In this document: in pieces, positions 7,609 through 15,299 of the stretch
Layout of the letters: each line of letters begins with the position of its first letter
How positions within the stretch are numbered: the stretch's first letter is position 1
From: Sulfopaludibacter sp963815475
GTDB lineage: Bacteria > Acidobacteriota > Terriglobia > Bryobacterales > Bryobacteraceae
DNA length: 64,000 nucleotides
Direction: 5' to 3'
Assembly: GCA_963815475.1 (NCBI GenBank)
Contig: CAWFHD010000001.1
Location: 1,302,001-1,366,000, forward strand
Made by a program: the position numbers and the translations under genes
The notes under the pieces: generated by a model
Databases searched by the model: none
The model's input: only the letters and a program-made list of their open reading frames with translations
What the model was told of the DNA's origin: nothing

Positions 7609-9152
7609 CCGTGACAATCGGACATTCGGATGTTAATCTCAAATCACTAGGGCCGTTTGCAAGACGCGAACCGGCCCGAAAGCGAAAGAAAACAACAGCA
7701 ATGCATCCGATACTCCAGAGGTGTGTCTTACGCCCGTGGTGTGCGGATGGAAAGGAAATGATGCCCAGTTGCCAAAGCGTAGAGACGGTCTGCATCCCTG
7801 AAAAGGATTGTTTGGGCCATGCCACTGAATTCCCGGAATGGTGGCTCGACCTCGCTAAACGCGCCCTAAAATGGCGGCGGGCGCTGGAGACGGCACCTAT
7901 TGCGAATCCGCCCTGTCTTGAACTATCGGCGCGTTCCGTGGCCTATCCGCCTAGGACGGTGCGCCCCAAAACTAAACCCCTACCCGGTATTAAGGGTGAA
8001 GTGAGTTGGCTCAAGCCGACGCAATGGTTAGACCAAGGCTGGCCCAAGGCCAACGCGCCGACACGACTTAACGTTATTCCCTTTCGACGCGTTCGCCCCA
8101 AAAAGCCGTTTAGAACCCTCTACCCAACGAGGCGCTTATGCCTAACCATGGAGGGCAAGAGGGCGATAGCTTGGATGTTTGACCGAAGCCGCAAAAGGCA
8201 CGCGCCACATACACCGATAGGATTCCACCAAGACCTAATTGACCTCTACCGAAGAACGTGGGGCGAAGAGTGGACCCCGGAAAACCCCGGTGCTTATATA
8301 GCGCCATCCCTTGACCCCGCCGAGAACTTAATAAAGCAATGTTTCGCGGAAAATCTGCCGATCAAGGTAGCCGCGAAAATGACACGTCACCAGCCGGTGC
8401 AATTTTGGTTTGACCTCGGTTGGCGGCGGACCTGTCAGGAGTACGAATCAGCGGCCATATTTGCGCTCGTAACCGCAATTCGGGAATACCCGGGTGAGAT
8501 GCCGCCTGATTTCAGGCCCGCGCTCGTTCATAAACTGAAGTGGCGCATAGGTGACCTCATACGTAGTGAGGGCCGCCATCAGTACCGAAGGGCACGCTGT
8601 TTTTCGTGTGCCGGAAGTGGATGGGACGATACTGGACGATACAAGTGTATCGATTGCCGCGGTAAAGGCTACACATTCGAGCGAACTCACGATTCGCTAG
8701 TGGGGTATGCCCCAGTAAGTAGCCCTTACGCGAACTTCCTGGAATACACCGAACCGGCGTATACCCCTCCATGGTCTGGCGCTCGGTCCATCACGCCCGA
8801 GGCTAGCATTATTAACTCTGGCGAGGCGCTATGGAAGAGCGTAGATCGGTTGCCGGAATTCCAGCGGAAGTTAATCTATGCCCTTTGCAGTGACGGAGGA
8901 AATCAAACCTCCGCAGGAGCGGAAGTCGGCGTTAGTCAACCTACCGTATCCCGCCAACTTAAGGCGCTTCGTCCCGTGATTCAGGACTGGGCGGATTCTC
9001 CCCGCGAAGGCAATCCACCCCTACCGAAAAATCGCAACTGGGTTGCCGAGGTATGCGAGAAACATACACCATATTCCTGGAATGGCATTCACGGCGGTGC
9101 AAACACCAGGGCACCAATCCGCGCTTGGCAGGAAATAATCGAGGCAGCGTGA
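7554..9152 (+). CDS. Sigma-like regulator with a DnaJ-type zinc ribbon inserted
   Basis: Up to 532 residues. The middle (about 300-345) contains LVHKLKWRIGDLIRSEGRHQYRR, which resembles sigma-70 region 2. Residues 349-378 form two C-x-x-C-x-G-x-G motifs (Cys349/352 and Cys365/368), as in DnaJ zinc fingers. Residues about 440-480 form a region-4-like HTH (SAGAEVGVSQPTVSRQLKAL). This arrangement suggests a phage-type transcription factor that redirects host RNA polymerase, but the match is distant. The N terminus is uncertain. AAAGGA at 7751-7756 would suit starts at 7758 or 7761, and the first 68 codons overlap repeated DNA, so the real protein may have about 463 residues. Confidence 0.55.
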   Translation: MRMGKFLRFHARKFPYIRSVTIGHSDVNLKSLGPFARREPARKRKKTTAMHPILQRCVLRPWCADGKEMMPSCQSVETVCIPEKDCLGHATEFPEWWLDLAKRALKWRRALETAPIANPPCLELSARSVAYPPRTVRPKTKPLPGIKGEVSWLKPTQWLDQGWPKANAPTRLNVIPFRRVRPKKPFRTLYPTRRLCLTMEGKRAIAWMFDRSRKRHAPHTPIGFHQDLIDLYRRTWGEEWTPENPGAYIAPSLDPAENLIKQCFAENLPIKVAAKMTRHQPVQFWFDLGWRRTCQEYESAAIFALVTAIREYPGEMPPDFRPALVHKLKWRIGDLIRSEGRHQYRRARCFSCAGSGWDDTGRYKCIDCRGKGYTFERTHDSLVGYAPVSSPYANFLEYTEPAYTPPWSGARSITPEASIINSGEALWKSVDRLPEFQRKLIYALCSDGGNQTSAGAEVGVSQPTVSRQLKALRPVIQDWADSPREGNPPLPKNRNWVAEVCEKHTPYSWNGIHGGANTRAPIRAWQEIIEAA

Positions 9153-9286
9153 ATAAAGCCATAGCCTCGGATCGTTTCTTGTAGTAGAGAGGCTAACACA
9201 GAAATCGGGCCTCTACCGTCCACAAAGATTTTGAGCGGGTCGTGAATAAACGGTCCCGCTGAATCCGTTTCTTATAGTAGGAGAGC
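9148..9286 (+). repeat. Two 46-nt structured direct repeats, period 93
   Basis: Copies at 9148-9193 and 9241-9286 share CGTGAATAAA and, 16 nt later, CGTTTCTTRTAGTAG. Around each CGTGAATAAA is a short stem whose sequence differs while pairing is kept: GAGGC/GCCTC in copy 1 and AGCGGG/CCCGCT in copy 2. Copy 1 contains the stop codon of the preceding gene and copy 2 ends in the Shine-Dalgarno of the next gene. They may be terminators, attenuators or a duplicated regulatory leader. Confidence 0.55.
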
Positions 9287-9289
9287 AAG

Positions 9290-9706
9290 ATGAATTTCAA
9301 AGACGCTGCCCGGAACGCTGCTAGCAAGGCTTTGATGGCACACGGGCTTACCGAAAACATGGCTGTCCGCATCGTGAGCCGGATGGTCGGGTTCCAGTCG
9401 GACGAATGGACCCGCATCCTTGAGCGGGTCCGCAAGGGCGAGGTGAAGAACCTATATGTTCTAGTCGCGCATTTCGACAGCACCAACTTCGGCACATTCT
9501 TATACGCACCTATCGAGGTGAATAACATTGCCGTGCTTACAAAGTGGCTCAGTTCGGACATGGGTGCTGGCTGTTGGGTTGACAGCCCCGTTGATGAAGA
9601 GGAGGAGGCATCGCTGGAACCGGGAACCTACAGCGTGTCCATGTTCGATATCGCAAATGAGATGAATAGGTGGATGCGCGATGTCCAGCGTACTGCGTGT
9701 TCGTGA
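9290..9706 (+). CDS. Unknown protein of the replication/regulation module
   Basis: 138 residues, acidic (a DEEEEA stretch near 103), with no membrane segment and no recognised motif. The start is well set by GGAG at 9280-9283, 6 nt upstream of ATG 9290. Its 3' end overlaps the next gene by 26 nt in another frame, and the following two genes are also overlapping, so the three form one tightly packed transcription unit of phage type. The function is unknown. Confidence 0.65.
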   Translation: MNFKDAARNAASKALMAHGLTENMAVRIVSRMVGFQSDEWTRILERVRKGEVKNLYVLVAHFDSTNFGTFLYAPIEVNNIAVLTKWLSSDMGAGCWVDSPVDEEEEASLEPGTYSVSMFDIANEMNRWMRDVQRTACS

Positions 9707-10520
9707 CTGGAACAAGCACTACGAGAACAACCGCACCCGTGAGTTAAAGCGCATGGAATGGGTTCCAACCCCGAACCGGATGGACGGCGACGGCTTCACG
9801 GAACTTCTGGACCATCCGAATGGTGTTGCACACTTCGGATGTTGGAACCTTTGCCTCCAGGTCGCATCTCGTTGTAATCCTCGCGGCGTGCTGGTGCGCT
9901 CCGACAATCGGCCTCACGATGCTGTAAGCCTCGCACGGATGACGCGAGTACCTGCGGCGATGTTCCAGGAGGCTATTCCACGCTTGCTCGTGATTGGATG
10001 GCTGGAATCCGTTACACGGGAAGTTGCGGGAATCTCGCAGGAAAGCGCGGGCGAACCGCATGAAGGTGCGATGTCACTGCGGTTGACTGACTATGGAATG
10101 GAAGGGAATGGAATGGAAGAGAACGGAAATAATACTTGTGCATGTGACCATGCACGTGGGACTGATTCCGTTTCTCTTTCGATACCCAAGACTAAGCAAA
10201 AGGCAGACCTGACACCTCAACAGGAGATTTGGTTTACCTCGTGGTGGTCCGAATACTGGCTCCGCAAGGCTAAGAAAGCCGCACGTGAGGCATTTCGGAA
10301 GCACGTCACATCTGAGGAACGGTTTAACGCGGTTATGGCCGCAACGCGGGCTCAATCGCCGGATATGCTATCGCGTGAACCGTCCAAGCGGCCCCACGGC
10401 GCTACTTGGCTCAATGGCGAGCGGTGGAACGATGAAGTCACTCAGGCAACGCTGAGTAAGGGCGATGCGGTTGGTAACGCCATAAGCGAAGCGATGGAGA
10501 TGCTGGACGAGGAAAAGTGA
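9681..10520 (+). CDS. Phage replisome-organiser-like protein (putative)
   Basis: 279 residues. The first about 140 residues resemble the DNA-binding part of phage replication initiator/organiser proteins, with a winged-helix-like region around CWNLCLQVASRCNPRGVLVR and a following SLARMTRVPAAMFQEAIPRL helix. A linker with Gly/Asn repeats (MEGNGMEENGNNT) leads to a helical C-terminal region with SWWSEYWLRKAKKAAREAFR. This two-part layout and the 4-nt overlap (GTGATGG) with the next gene fit replication modules in which an organiser is followed by a helicase-loader-type protein. The similarity is weak and I could not confirm the family. Confidence 0.55.
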   Translation: MSSVLRVRDWNKHYENNRTRELKRMEWVPTPNRMDGDGFTELLDHPNGVAHFGCWNLCLQVASRCNPRGVLVRSDNRPHDAVSLARMTRVPAAMFQEAIPRLLVIGWLESVTREVAGISQESAGEPHEGAMSLRLTDYGMEGNGMEENGNNTCACDHARGTDSVSLSIPKTKQKADLTPQQEIWFTSWWSEYWLRKAKKAAREAFRKHVTSEERFNAVMAATRAQSPDMLSREPSKRPHGATWLNGERWNDEVTQATLSKGDAVGNAISEAMEMLDEEK

Positions 10521-11029
10521 TGGTTACCAAGGAAAAATTAGAGAAAGCACTAGGACGGCTCGCGTTGTTGCGCCGGTTTCCTAGTCATCCGCAGGCGTTG
10601 GTAGCGCTCGGGGAAATCCTCCGTGAAACGTGCCCCAACGACACCGATCTCGCGGAATTGGTTCACGAGGTACTGAAGACTTCAGACGACTGGTGCGGAC
10701 CGGCAGCAATCCGCAAGACCTACAAGGAACTGGTGAAGAGACGCAATGAGGCTGAAGCAGAACGACTCCGCCAGGAACGCATCGCGGCGGCATGTATCGA
10801 GCGAAAGAAACACGAGGAAGAGTGTTCAGGGTATGGAGTTGATATCAATAAGGAAGATAAGACCGTTTTTGCGTACTTCTGCAACAAATATTTCGGCGAC
10901 TTCTACGACCACGTCATGTGTCGCTGCGGCGATAAGTTAGCAGCATCCGACAAACAAGCTGTTAGACGGATCGCGGCAGAGACGCTTGCTAGCCATCCCG
11001 GTTTCGAACTGTGGGGACTGCCTAAATAG
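10517..11029 (+). CDS. Probable replication accessory protein (helicase-loader position)
   Basis: 170 residues, helical and highly charged, with a coiled-coil-like stretch (KRRNEAEAERLRQERIAAA) at about 75-100 and a C-terminal helical domain. The start ATG overlaps the stop of the preceding replication-type gene, implying translational coupling. No Walker motif is present, so it is not an AAA+ loader of the DnaC type. The assignment rests on position and composition only. Confidence 0.55.
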   Translation: MMVTKEKLEKALGRLALLRRFPSHPQALVALGEILRETCPNDTDLAELVHEVLKTSDDWCGPAAIRKTYKELVKRRNEAEAERLRQERIAAACIERKKHEEECSGYGVDINKEDKTVFAYFCNKYFGDFYDHVMCRCGDKLAASDKQAVRRIAAETLASHPGFELWGLPK

Positions 11030-11148
11030 CCCTGCAATCGAACGGAAACGGCTCGCCGTTGAATTGTTTGAGCAAAAAGGATGCTGAGTGGCGGCAAAAG
11101 GACCGACGCGAATTATAGCGTTAAAGGTCTGAATAGGCTAAATCGACT

Positions 11149-11286
11149 ATGAAGCAAAAGAGCACAACGAAACCGCGCTGTCCCGTGTGCGGCGGAAATC
11201 ACGCATGGACGGGAGGCGTCCTTCAGTGCATCCAGTATCTTGCGCGTAAGGTTAGGACGATCAGGCGCAGGCTTTACCAGCGCTAG
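11149..11286 (+). CDS. 45-residue zinc-ribbon-like micro-protein
   Basis: ATG 11149 opens a 45-codon frame encoding a basic protein with C-P-x-C-G-G near the N terminus (Cys11, Cys14), then His18 and Cys27, a plausible zinc knuckle. The C-terminal half is Arg/Lys-rich. It lies 119 nt after the replication genes on the same strand. There is no strong Shine-Dalgarno, so confidence is limited. Small zinc-binding proteins of this kind are common in phage early regions. Confidence 0.4.
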   Translation: MKQKSTTKPRCPVCGGNHAWTGGVLQCIQYLARKVRTIRRRLYQR

Positions 11287-11605
11287 GGATGGTCGAATGC
11301 GCTTAGGGGTAGGGTTAGGTCAATCCCTCAGCGTTACATTCCTAGACCATGCGTCCCAGTCGTACGCGAGTGACCATTTTTTCAAATTAAGTGCAGGTTT
11401 TCTAGCACTTCTCGCCAGTGTACACGCCAAACCCGCGCCAACAGCCATTCACGGGCGCTTAGTGTAGATACTTGGCGAGTCTAGATTACTTGGTACAACG
11501 TGGCTTAACGTGGCTTGCGCAATGAAATCAAAGCAATTTATGGACACACCAGTAACTATGCTGTCCACACTGCGGTAAGCGAGGTTAGGCGAGGTTAGGC
11601 GATTT
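11287..11605. other. Non-coding segment with short tandem repeats in element 2
   Basis: No convincing gene is present. AACGTGGCTT is repeated in tandem at 11497-11506 and 11507-11516. GAGGTTAGGC is repeated in tandem at 11581-11590 and 11591-11600. An AAGTGC/GCACTT inverted repeat lies near 11390-11411. Positioned between the replication-type genes and the capsid unit, it could hold an origin or the capsid promoter. This is inference. Confidence 0.4.
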
Positions 11606-11872
11606 ATGAAAGCAACCGGAGACTACGAAGTATCGGATGTTCCACGGCTCCTGAAGCGCTTCCGGGAACAGCGATATGTTCCGTGTGCCCGTCAGGCAAG
11701 GGCGGCATTGCTTGACGCCTGCGAGGCGTTAATGGATGCGGCTTTAGCCGAGGAGCGGGGACTGAAACCGGATGAACAGCGGCAGTTTGATGAATATACT
11801 GCGCAGATGCGCGAGATAAGCGGCGCACTGGACGCACAGCACAGACAGTGGCTAGCAGAGGCGGGCAGGTAG
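11606..11872 (+). CDS. Small helical protein resembling a capsid delta domain (possible scaffold)
   Basis: 88 residues. The second half (LLDACEALMDAALAEERGLKPDEQRQFDEYTAQMREI...) follows the pattern of the N-terminal delta/scaffold helices of HK97-type capsid proteins. The true capsid gene downstream shows the same pattern (AETEGRGLTAEEAKDFDGLKAK). It lies 240 nt before the capsid gene on the same strand. A separate scaffold-like protein for the capsid is a reasonable inference. The resemblance is short and helical, so chance similarity is possible. No strong Shine-Dalgarno precedes ATG 11606. Confidence 0.5.
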   Translation: MKATGDYEVSDVPRLLKRFREQRYVPCARQARAALLDACEALMDAALAEERGLKPDEQRQFDEYTAQMREISGALDAQHRQWLAEAGR

Positions 11873-12111
11873 TGCCCAGATTCTCTCACTGAAATAACTT
11901 CAATCACCGGAAGTCCGTAAACACCAGGAGGTGGGAGCGGGTTTCCCTCAACGGACCAAGAGCCCAATGTCCTAAAACTTTAGGCTCCAGTGATACCCCA
12001 ACAGCACCAGACGGCGATTGATGGGGTTTCGTGCGTTCTGACATTCGCCCAGGCGGGCGCGTGGCGGCGCGGACTGCCGATAACTGCGGCAACACATCAC
12101 TTTGGAGCAAA

Positions 12112-13389
12112 ATGTCTATGAATCTCAAAGAACTCAGAACGAAGCGGGAATCGTATGCCAATACGATGCGTAATATCTTGGGGCGCGCCGAAACCGAAGG
12201 ACGCGGACTAACGGCGGAAGAAGCGAAAGATTTTGACGGACTGAAGGCGAAAGTCGAAGCTCTCAATTCGACGCTGGACCGTGCATCGCAGTTGGGAGAG
12301 ATGCGAGCGCAGCTCGAACAGCCGATTGGTCCGGTGGCCGAACTGCTAGCGGATGCAAACGGTATGATTTACGTTCCCCGCAGCATGAACCACGGAGAAG
12401 TGCGGGCGTACAAGCCCAATGAAGCTATCGCGGACGCTTCGTACAACGGGCCGGGACTCGGCGCTTACGTTCGCGGCATCGTAACAGGTCGATGGACGGG
12501 ATGTGAGGAACTGCGATCTCTGGCAGAAGGCAGCACTCCAGGATCGTACCTGATCCCGACTCCCCTCGCGACGGGCGTTATTGACGTGGTGCGCAACCAA
12601 ACGCGTGTGATTCAGGCGGGCGCGTTGACTGTTCCGATGGATAGCCAGACACTTAAAATTGCGCGGCAAACCTCGGACGTGACTAGTGCATGGAAAAGTG
12701 AAAATGCGGCAATCACTTTCAGTGATGCCAATTTCGATACCGTTACCTTCACGGCTCAAATGTTGGTCGCGGGTTCGAAACTGTCATTAGAAGTTGTGGA
12801 GGATTCGTACAACATTGACGCTGTTGTCGGTCGTTCTATCGGCCAGTCTCTCGGGTTGGCGCTCGATTACGCTGCGCTCTATGGCTCCGGTTCTTCCAAT
12901 CAGCCGAAAGGTATCCGAAACCAGACCAACGTTACCGTAACGGACCTCGGGACCAACGGCTACACGCTGGTGGATTATTCGAAGTTCAGCACGGCAATTG
13001 CTACCCTCATGGGGTACAACTTCCAGGGTCCGTTCTCGGCCATCTACAGCGCCCGGACTGCCGGGGAACTGGACGGTTTGCAGGATACCCTCCATCAACC
13101 CCTTAGGATGCCGGATTCGGTTGCCGCAATGCGCAAGTTTGTTAGCAACCAAGTGCCGAACAACCTCACGAAGGGCAGCGCTAACACCGCGTCTGATGCG
13201 TTCGTGGGCCAATTCGACTGCTGCATGATCGGGATGCGTACCGCTATGGTGATGGAAATTAGCCGTGTTGCGGCGGACTCCACGGGTAGCGCATTTACGA
13301 ACGGGCAGATTTGGGTGAGGGCGTTCTTAAGAGCAGACGTGCAACTCTCGCACCCCACGGCGTTCAACGTCCTGAACGGCATCCTGTAG
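12112..13389 (+). CDS. HK97-family phage major capsid protein
   Basis: A 425-residue protein from ATG 12112, chosen because GGAG lies 5 nt upstream; an upstream in-frame ATG at 12031 has no such site. Residues about 1-65 form the helical delta domain. The rest matches the HK97 gp5 fold: an E-loop/P-domain region with IPTPLATGVIDVVRNQTRVI, SAWKSENAAITFSDANFDTV, then KLSLEVVEDSYNIDAVV and LALDYAALYGSGSSNQPKGI, all typical family signatures. The C terminus ends in the usual VQLSHPTAFNVLNGI strand. No protease, portal or head-tail joining gene is near. It is followed by a terminator at 13431. Confidence 0.93.
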   Translation: MSMNLKELRTKRESYANTMRNILGRAETEGRGLTAEEAKDFDGLKAKVEALNSTLDRASQLGEMRAQLEQPIGPVAELLADANGMIYVPRSMNHGEVRAYKPNEAIADASYNGPGLGAYVRGIVTGRWTGCEELRSLAEGSTPGSYLIPTPLATGVIDVVRNQTRVIQAGALTVPMDSQTLKIARQTSDVTSAWKSENAAITFSDANFDTVTFTAQMLVAGSKLSLEVVEDSYNIDAVVGRSIGQSLGLALDYAALYGSGSSNQPKGIRNQTNVTVTDLGTNGYTLVDYSKFSTAIATLMGYNFQGPFSAIYSARTAGELDGLQDTLHQPLRMPDSVAAMRKFVSNQVPNNLTKGSANTASDAFVGQFDCCMIGMRTAMVMEISRVAADSTGSAFTNGQIWVRAFLRADVQLSHPTAFNVLNGIL

Positions 13390-13430
13390 TCTTTTTGATG
13401 TTCCACGGGCGCGCTGTAGTCCTGTTTCGT

Positions 13431-13452
13431 AGCGGGTGCGCGCCCGCTTTTT
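13431..13452 (+). terminator. Terminator after the capsid gene
   Basis: GCGGG and CCCGC arms with a 6-nt loop are followed by TTTTT, 42 nt downstream of the capsid stop codon. Confidence 0.75.
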
Positions 13453-13507
13453 ATAACGGTATTTTAATAGGCATCGTGGCGCGTGCTATCGCGCCCTGTA
13501 GGGACCA

Positions 13508-13714
13508 TTACGGGAACCCGTGACGGTCCCCCTGCGCTAATAATTCAGGGGCGCAGGGGTAAGCCGCACCCTGCTTTCTAGGGGGGACAGGGTGCGGTTT
13601 TGCCAAAAGTTCATTAGCAATCATCACAACTCTTGCAAGTTTTGCCGTCCATCCACGGCCCATGGACGGCAGGCGAATCTGCATCGCCTCTCCGATGGGC
13701 CGTAGTTCTTTCAT
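13508..13714 (-). CDS. Possible small protein in the hairpin-rich segment
   Basis: A 68-codon frame on the minus strand with an excellent AAGGAG Shine-Dalgarno 4 nt before ATG 13714. The product is basic and moderately hydrophobic in the middle (AKLARVVMIANELLAKP), with no known motif. The coding interpretation competes with the fact that two strong hairpins (13564-13597 and 13644-13670) lie inside it. The Shine-Dalgarno is the main reason to list it. Confidence 0.35.
   Translation of the reverse strand: MKELRPIGEAMQIRLPSMGRGWTAKLARVVMIANELLAKPHPVPPRKQGAAYPCAPELLAQGDRHGFP
13564..13601 (+). terminator. Terminator-like hairpin
   Basis: A perfect 10-bp inverted repeat, CCGCACCCTG (13564-13573) and CAGGGTGCGG (13588-13597), is followed by TTTT. 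It is the second of four hairpins between the capsid gene and the excisionase-like gene. Confidence 0.6.
13644..13670. repeat. Perfect 9-bp hairpin
   Basis: GCCGTCCAT (13644-13652) pairs with ATGGACGGC (13662-13670) across a 9-nt loop. There is no T tract, so it may be a binding or processing site rather than a terminator. Confidence 0.55.
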
Positions 13715-13731
13715 TAGTCTCCTTACTCTGT

Positions 13732-13764
13732 GGGTGCCGGGGTAGTCTGCACGGCACCCCTTTT
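13732..13764 (+). terminator. Terminator-like hairpin before the excisionase-like gene
   Basis: GGGTGCCG (13732-13739) and CGGCACCC (13752-13759) are followed by CTTTT, 19 nt before the start codon at 13783. This position would block read-through from the capsid unit into the excisionase-like gene. Confidence 0.6.
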
Positions 13765-13782
13765 ATTCTTCCAGGAAAATCC

Positions 13783-14025
13783 ATGTCAAACGAAATAGAC
13801 ACCGCACGCCTCGGCGTCTCGTTCGCGGAACAACACTACACCCCAAAACAACTTGCTGAGCTTTGGGGGCTTCACGGTAAGACAGTGCGGGATCTTTTCA
13901 AACACGAGCCCGGTGTAGTCGTTCTGGGAAACGCCAAAACCACACGATACCGGAAAGCGTACACCACACTTCGCATTCCTGCGAGTGTGGCTGAGCGAGT
14001 ACACCGCCGTCTACAACTGAACTAG
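13783..14025 (+). CDS. Excisionase-like small HTH protein of element 2
   Basis: An 80-residue protein from ATG 13783, with AGGAAA about 5-10 nt upstream. It contains an HTH (YTPKQLAELWGLHGKTVRDL) and a basic C terminus, and is homologous to the 68-residue protein at 1467-1673 in element 1. Its stop overlaps the stop of the convergent integrase by 4 nt. Tight convergence allows antisense interference between the two, which could set the balance of integration and excision. A role as recombination directionality factor is likely but not shown. Confidence 0.75.
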   Translation: MSNEIDTARLGVSFAEQHYTPKQLAELWGLHGKTVRDLFKHEPGVVVLGNAKTTRYRKAYTTLRIPASVAERVHRRLQLN

Positions 14026-15215
14026 CCGATGCTCACGACCTTGCCGTCGTTGTTCGCGTCCCAGGCATCCAGTAGCTTATCCACGAGTTTGTCCTGGTCG
14101 CCTCGTACCCAATGCTCGTAATACTTGATCGTCGTCGCTATGGACTTGTGGCCTAGCAAGCGGCTCACTGTGCGAATGTCGATGTTCCGATTGAGCAGAT
14201 CGCAGGCAAACGTATCTCTGAACCGGTGCGGATGGATGTTCGCCACACCGCTAGCGGCTTCCAGCAGCGGTATCACACCACCAGTGAATCGAGCATTCCA
14301 GACGTTCGTACTGCTCACGCCGTCCCAAAACGGGTATCGCTCCGTGAGCCGTGGCGAATTCACAATCGGGTCTGCCATCCCCGGCGCAAGTGGGATGAAA
14401 ACCGGCGCGCCTGTCTTAACCTGCTGCGGCGCGTAGTAGCAATACACTTCATGGCCGCGAATGTTGCGCTTCAGTAGTGAGCGCGGATCGAACCGCATCG
14501 CGTCGGAGAACCTCATCCCAGTCGCGCGCAGCAGGTAAACAAATCCCGTCGCCATTCGCGGCAGCTTCATCCACGGAGACGGCTTCTGACGGGTGTATGG
14601 CGCTCCCGTCTCCCACTTCCACGCCGCCGTTAGGATCTTCCCGTCTTCATGTTCAAGGTCGAATGGCTCCGTCTTGCCGCCGTGCTTTGTTTTCGCCTTC
14701 ATCAGTTCCGGTGTATTCTGAACCCAATGGCGTGCAAGTGCGACCGTGAAGAACTGCGACAGCGTACTGATGCGCATGGCGCGTGTACTTGGCGCGAGCT
14801 TCCATGTCCCGAGCCATTCATCAACGAAACCCTGGTCTACTTGGTCGATTCGCTTGAGCCCCTTCTGCTCCGCGAACTTCAGCATGGACTTTTCTAACGG
14901 CACCACGTTGTGAAGGATGCTTTGCGGCTTGACCTGTTTCTGCCCGGTGAGCACCACCTTGAACCGGCTGAAAGCCTCCACCAGGGACACACGATCTGCG
15001 GCAGCAACCGGCAGAGGCTCCCCGAGTTCGATTTTCTTGAGGAGATCGCCAGCGATCTCAAGCTCTCGGGTGCCTAGCGCTTCGTGGTTCCGGTACTTGC
15101 CATTCCGGTCAACGCCGTTAATGGCCAGTGGACATGAGCATTTGCGCAGTTCTACCATCGGGATATGCTTCTTTGTCTTGCATGTGCGGGTGTGCCTGCG
15201 TACCAGGGTGAGCAT
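14022..15215 (-). CDS. int: Tyrosine recombinase/integrase of element 2
   Basis: A 397-residue phage-type integrase. The N-terminal arm domain contains K-C-x-C (residues 25-28) as in the element 1 enzyme. A core-binding domain spans about 75-170. Catalytic residues are complete: Arg235 (RATGMRFSDA), Lys267, His330-x-x-Arg333 (HRFRDTF), His356 (LLGHKS) and Tyr365/366 (TIKYYEHW). The gene starts 23 nt from the inner candidate attR (15238). The protein shares only limited similarity with the element 1 integrase, so the two islands use different attachment sites (tRNA-His versus an intergenic site). Confidence 0.95.
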   Translation of the reverse strand: MLTLVRRHTRTCKTKKHIPMVELRKCSCPLAINGVDRNGKYRNHEALGTRELEIAGDLLKKIELGEPLPVAAADRVSLVEAFSRFKVVLTGQKQVKPQSILHNVVPLEKSMLKFAEQKGLKRIDQVDQGFVDEWLGTWKLAPSTRAMRISTLSQFFTVALARHWVQNTPELMKAKTKHGGKTEPFDLEHEDGKILTAAWKWETGAPYTRQKPSPWMKLPRMATGFVYLLRATGMRFSDAMRFDPRSLLKRNIRGHEVYCYYAPQQVKTGAPVFIPLAPGMADPIVNSPRLTERYPFWDGVSSTNVWNARFTGGVIPLLEAASGVANIHPHRFRDTFACDLLNRNIDIRTVSRLLGHKSIATTIKYYEHWVRGDQDKLVDKLLDAWDANNDGKVVSIG

Positions 15216-15237
15216 GTCCCAAGTCTACAACATTTCG

Positions 15238-15254
15238 GTACGCCAATGGTACAC
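15238..15254. repeat. Candidate attR or integrase-binding site (inner repeat)
   Basis: GTACGCCAATGGTACAC matches the left copy at 4768-4784 with one difference and lies 23 nt upstream of the integrase start. GGTAC also recurs with an 11-bp period inside it. Confidence 0.45.
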
Positions 15255-15299
15255 GCTGGACGTTGATCCGATGCAAATGTAAGTATATTAAGGCTTTAT

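Noticed and set aside
11240..11467. 75-codon frame in the element 2 gap
   Set aside because: It overlaps the micro-gene in another frame, lacks a Shine-Dalgarno and has no protein-like pattern. The region was left as non-coding.
12031..12111. Upstream start for the capsid protein
   Set aside because: The extra 27 residues are unlike capsid N termini and have no ribosome-binding site, while ATG 12112 has GGAG at good spacing.
12112..13389. Interpretation of the capsid protein as an encapsulin
   Set aside because: Its delta domain, phage-type sequence motifs and location beside an integrase favour a viral capsid. No cargo enzyme typical of encapsulin operons is present.
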